A DNA stretch of 5,648 nucleotides from assembly GCA_002358955.1 (NCBI GenBank), contig DEPV01000096.1, positions 1 to 5,648 of the forward strand, written 5' to 3'. The position numbers were made by a program, and so were the translations under genes. Of the stretch, positions 5,512 through 5,648 are shown one piece after another (within the stretch, counting starts at the first letter, position 1; the number at the start of each line of letters is the position of its first letter). The stretch comes from Erysipelothrix sp. UBA3383 (GTDB lineage: Bacteria > Bacillota_I > Bacilli_A > Erysipelotrichales > Erysipelotrichaceae). The notes beneath the pieces were generated by a model that had not been told where the DNA came from, did not search any database, and was given only the letters and a program-made list of their open reading frames with translations.

Positions 5512-5648
5512 TTATCGTGCGATTTGTAATGCTTTACCGTAAGCTTCTAACAATTGTCCTGGATAAATAGTAACAGTAGATGTTAAGTCAGCATCTTCCA
5601 TTCCTTTACCGATTGCATCAGCATTTTTTCCTTTTGTCCAATCTGTTA
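5512..5648 (-). CDS. C-terminal 44 residues of an unidentified protein (5' part outside window)
   Basis: An open minus-strand frame ends at the TAA (5514-5512) and runs without a stop to the right edge, giving 44 residues. It contains DAIGKGMEDADLTSTVTIYPGQ followed by LLEAYGKALQIAR. That this is a real gene end is supported by its convergence on the rarA terminator and by an amphipathic, helix-ending C-terminus. The pattern of a Gly-containing helix, then a T-x-T-V strand with YPGQ, then a final helix resembles the C-terminus of sugar-type periplasmic-binding proteins (the a-i-x-x-G-x-x-x-x-x-T-V-x-x-x-P layout). This is a weak resemblance from a short fragment, and I do not assign a function. 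Start and ribosome binding site are outside the window. Confidence 0.6.
   Translation of the reverse strand, partial: TDWTKGKNADAIGKGMEDADLTSTVTIYPGQLLEAYGKALQIAR

Noticed and set aside
1..5648. Search for mobile elements, CRISPR arrays, tRNAs, riboswitches or defence genes
   Set aside because: Nothing supports them: genes are tightly packed conserved housekeeping genes, gaps are short and there are no direct-repeat arrays or cloverleaf structures.

Overview
This window looks like an ordinary housekeeping stretch of the chromosome of a low-GC Bacillota (Firmicutes) bacterium. The evidence is AT-rich coding sequence, strong AAGGAGG-type ribosome binding sites, TGnTATAAT-type promoters, a bacterial mevalonate-pathway HMG-CoA synthase, a DarA/PstA-type c-di-AMP receptor and the DUF951–YchF gene pair. 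I cannot name the genus. An Erysipelotrichales- or Lactobacillales-like organism would fit, but that is inference.

Layout, left to right. (1) The 3' end of mvaS (HMG-CoA synthase) runs on the + strand to 515 and converges on darA (547-870, minus); a symmetrical hairpin terminator lies between them. (2) A 155-bp divergent region (871-1025) holds two inverted repeats and outward-facing extended -10 promoters, one for darA and one for a small four-helix membrane protein of unknown function (1026-1451, +). (3) That gene converges on ychF, and one 20-bp hairpin overlaps both stop codons. (4) A minus-strand cluster reads dtd -> folD -> DUF951 -> ychF (4151 down to 1494). Its last three genes overlap by 8 bp and 1 bp, which points to tight translational coupling. 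(5) rarA (4211-5461, +) diverges from dtd across a 59-bp gap in which the two predicted promoters overlap physically. (6) A third symmetrical terminator separates rarA from the 3' end of an unidentified minus-strand gene that runs off the right edge.

Functionally the genes cover isoprenoid precursor synthesis (MvaS), c-di-AMP sensing (DarA), one-carbon folate metabolism (FolD), translation quality control and ribosome-associated functions (Dtd, YchF) and replication-fork maintenance (RarA). I see no mobile element, CRISPR array, tRNA, rRNA, riboswitch or phage gene, and no stretch over 300 bases without a gene. I found no clear new system. The items most worth a second look are the uncharacterised CxxC membrane protein with its repeat-bearing promoter region, and the overlapping dtd/rarA promoters.
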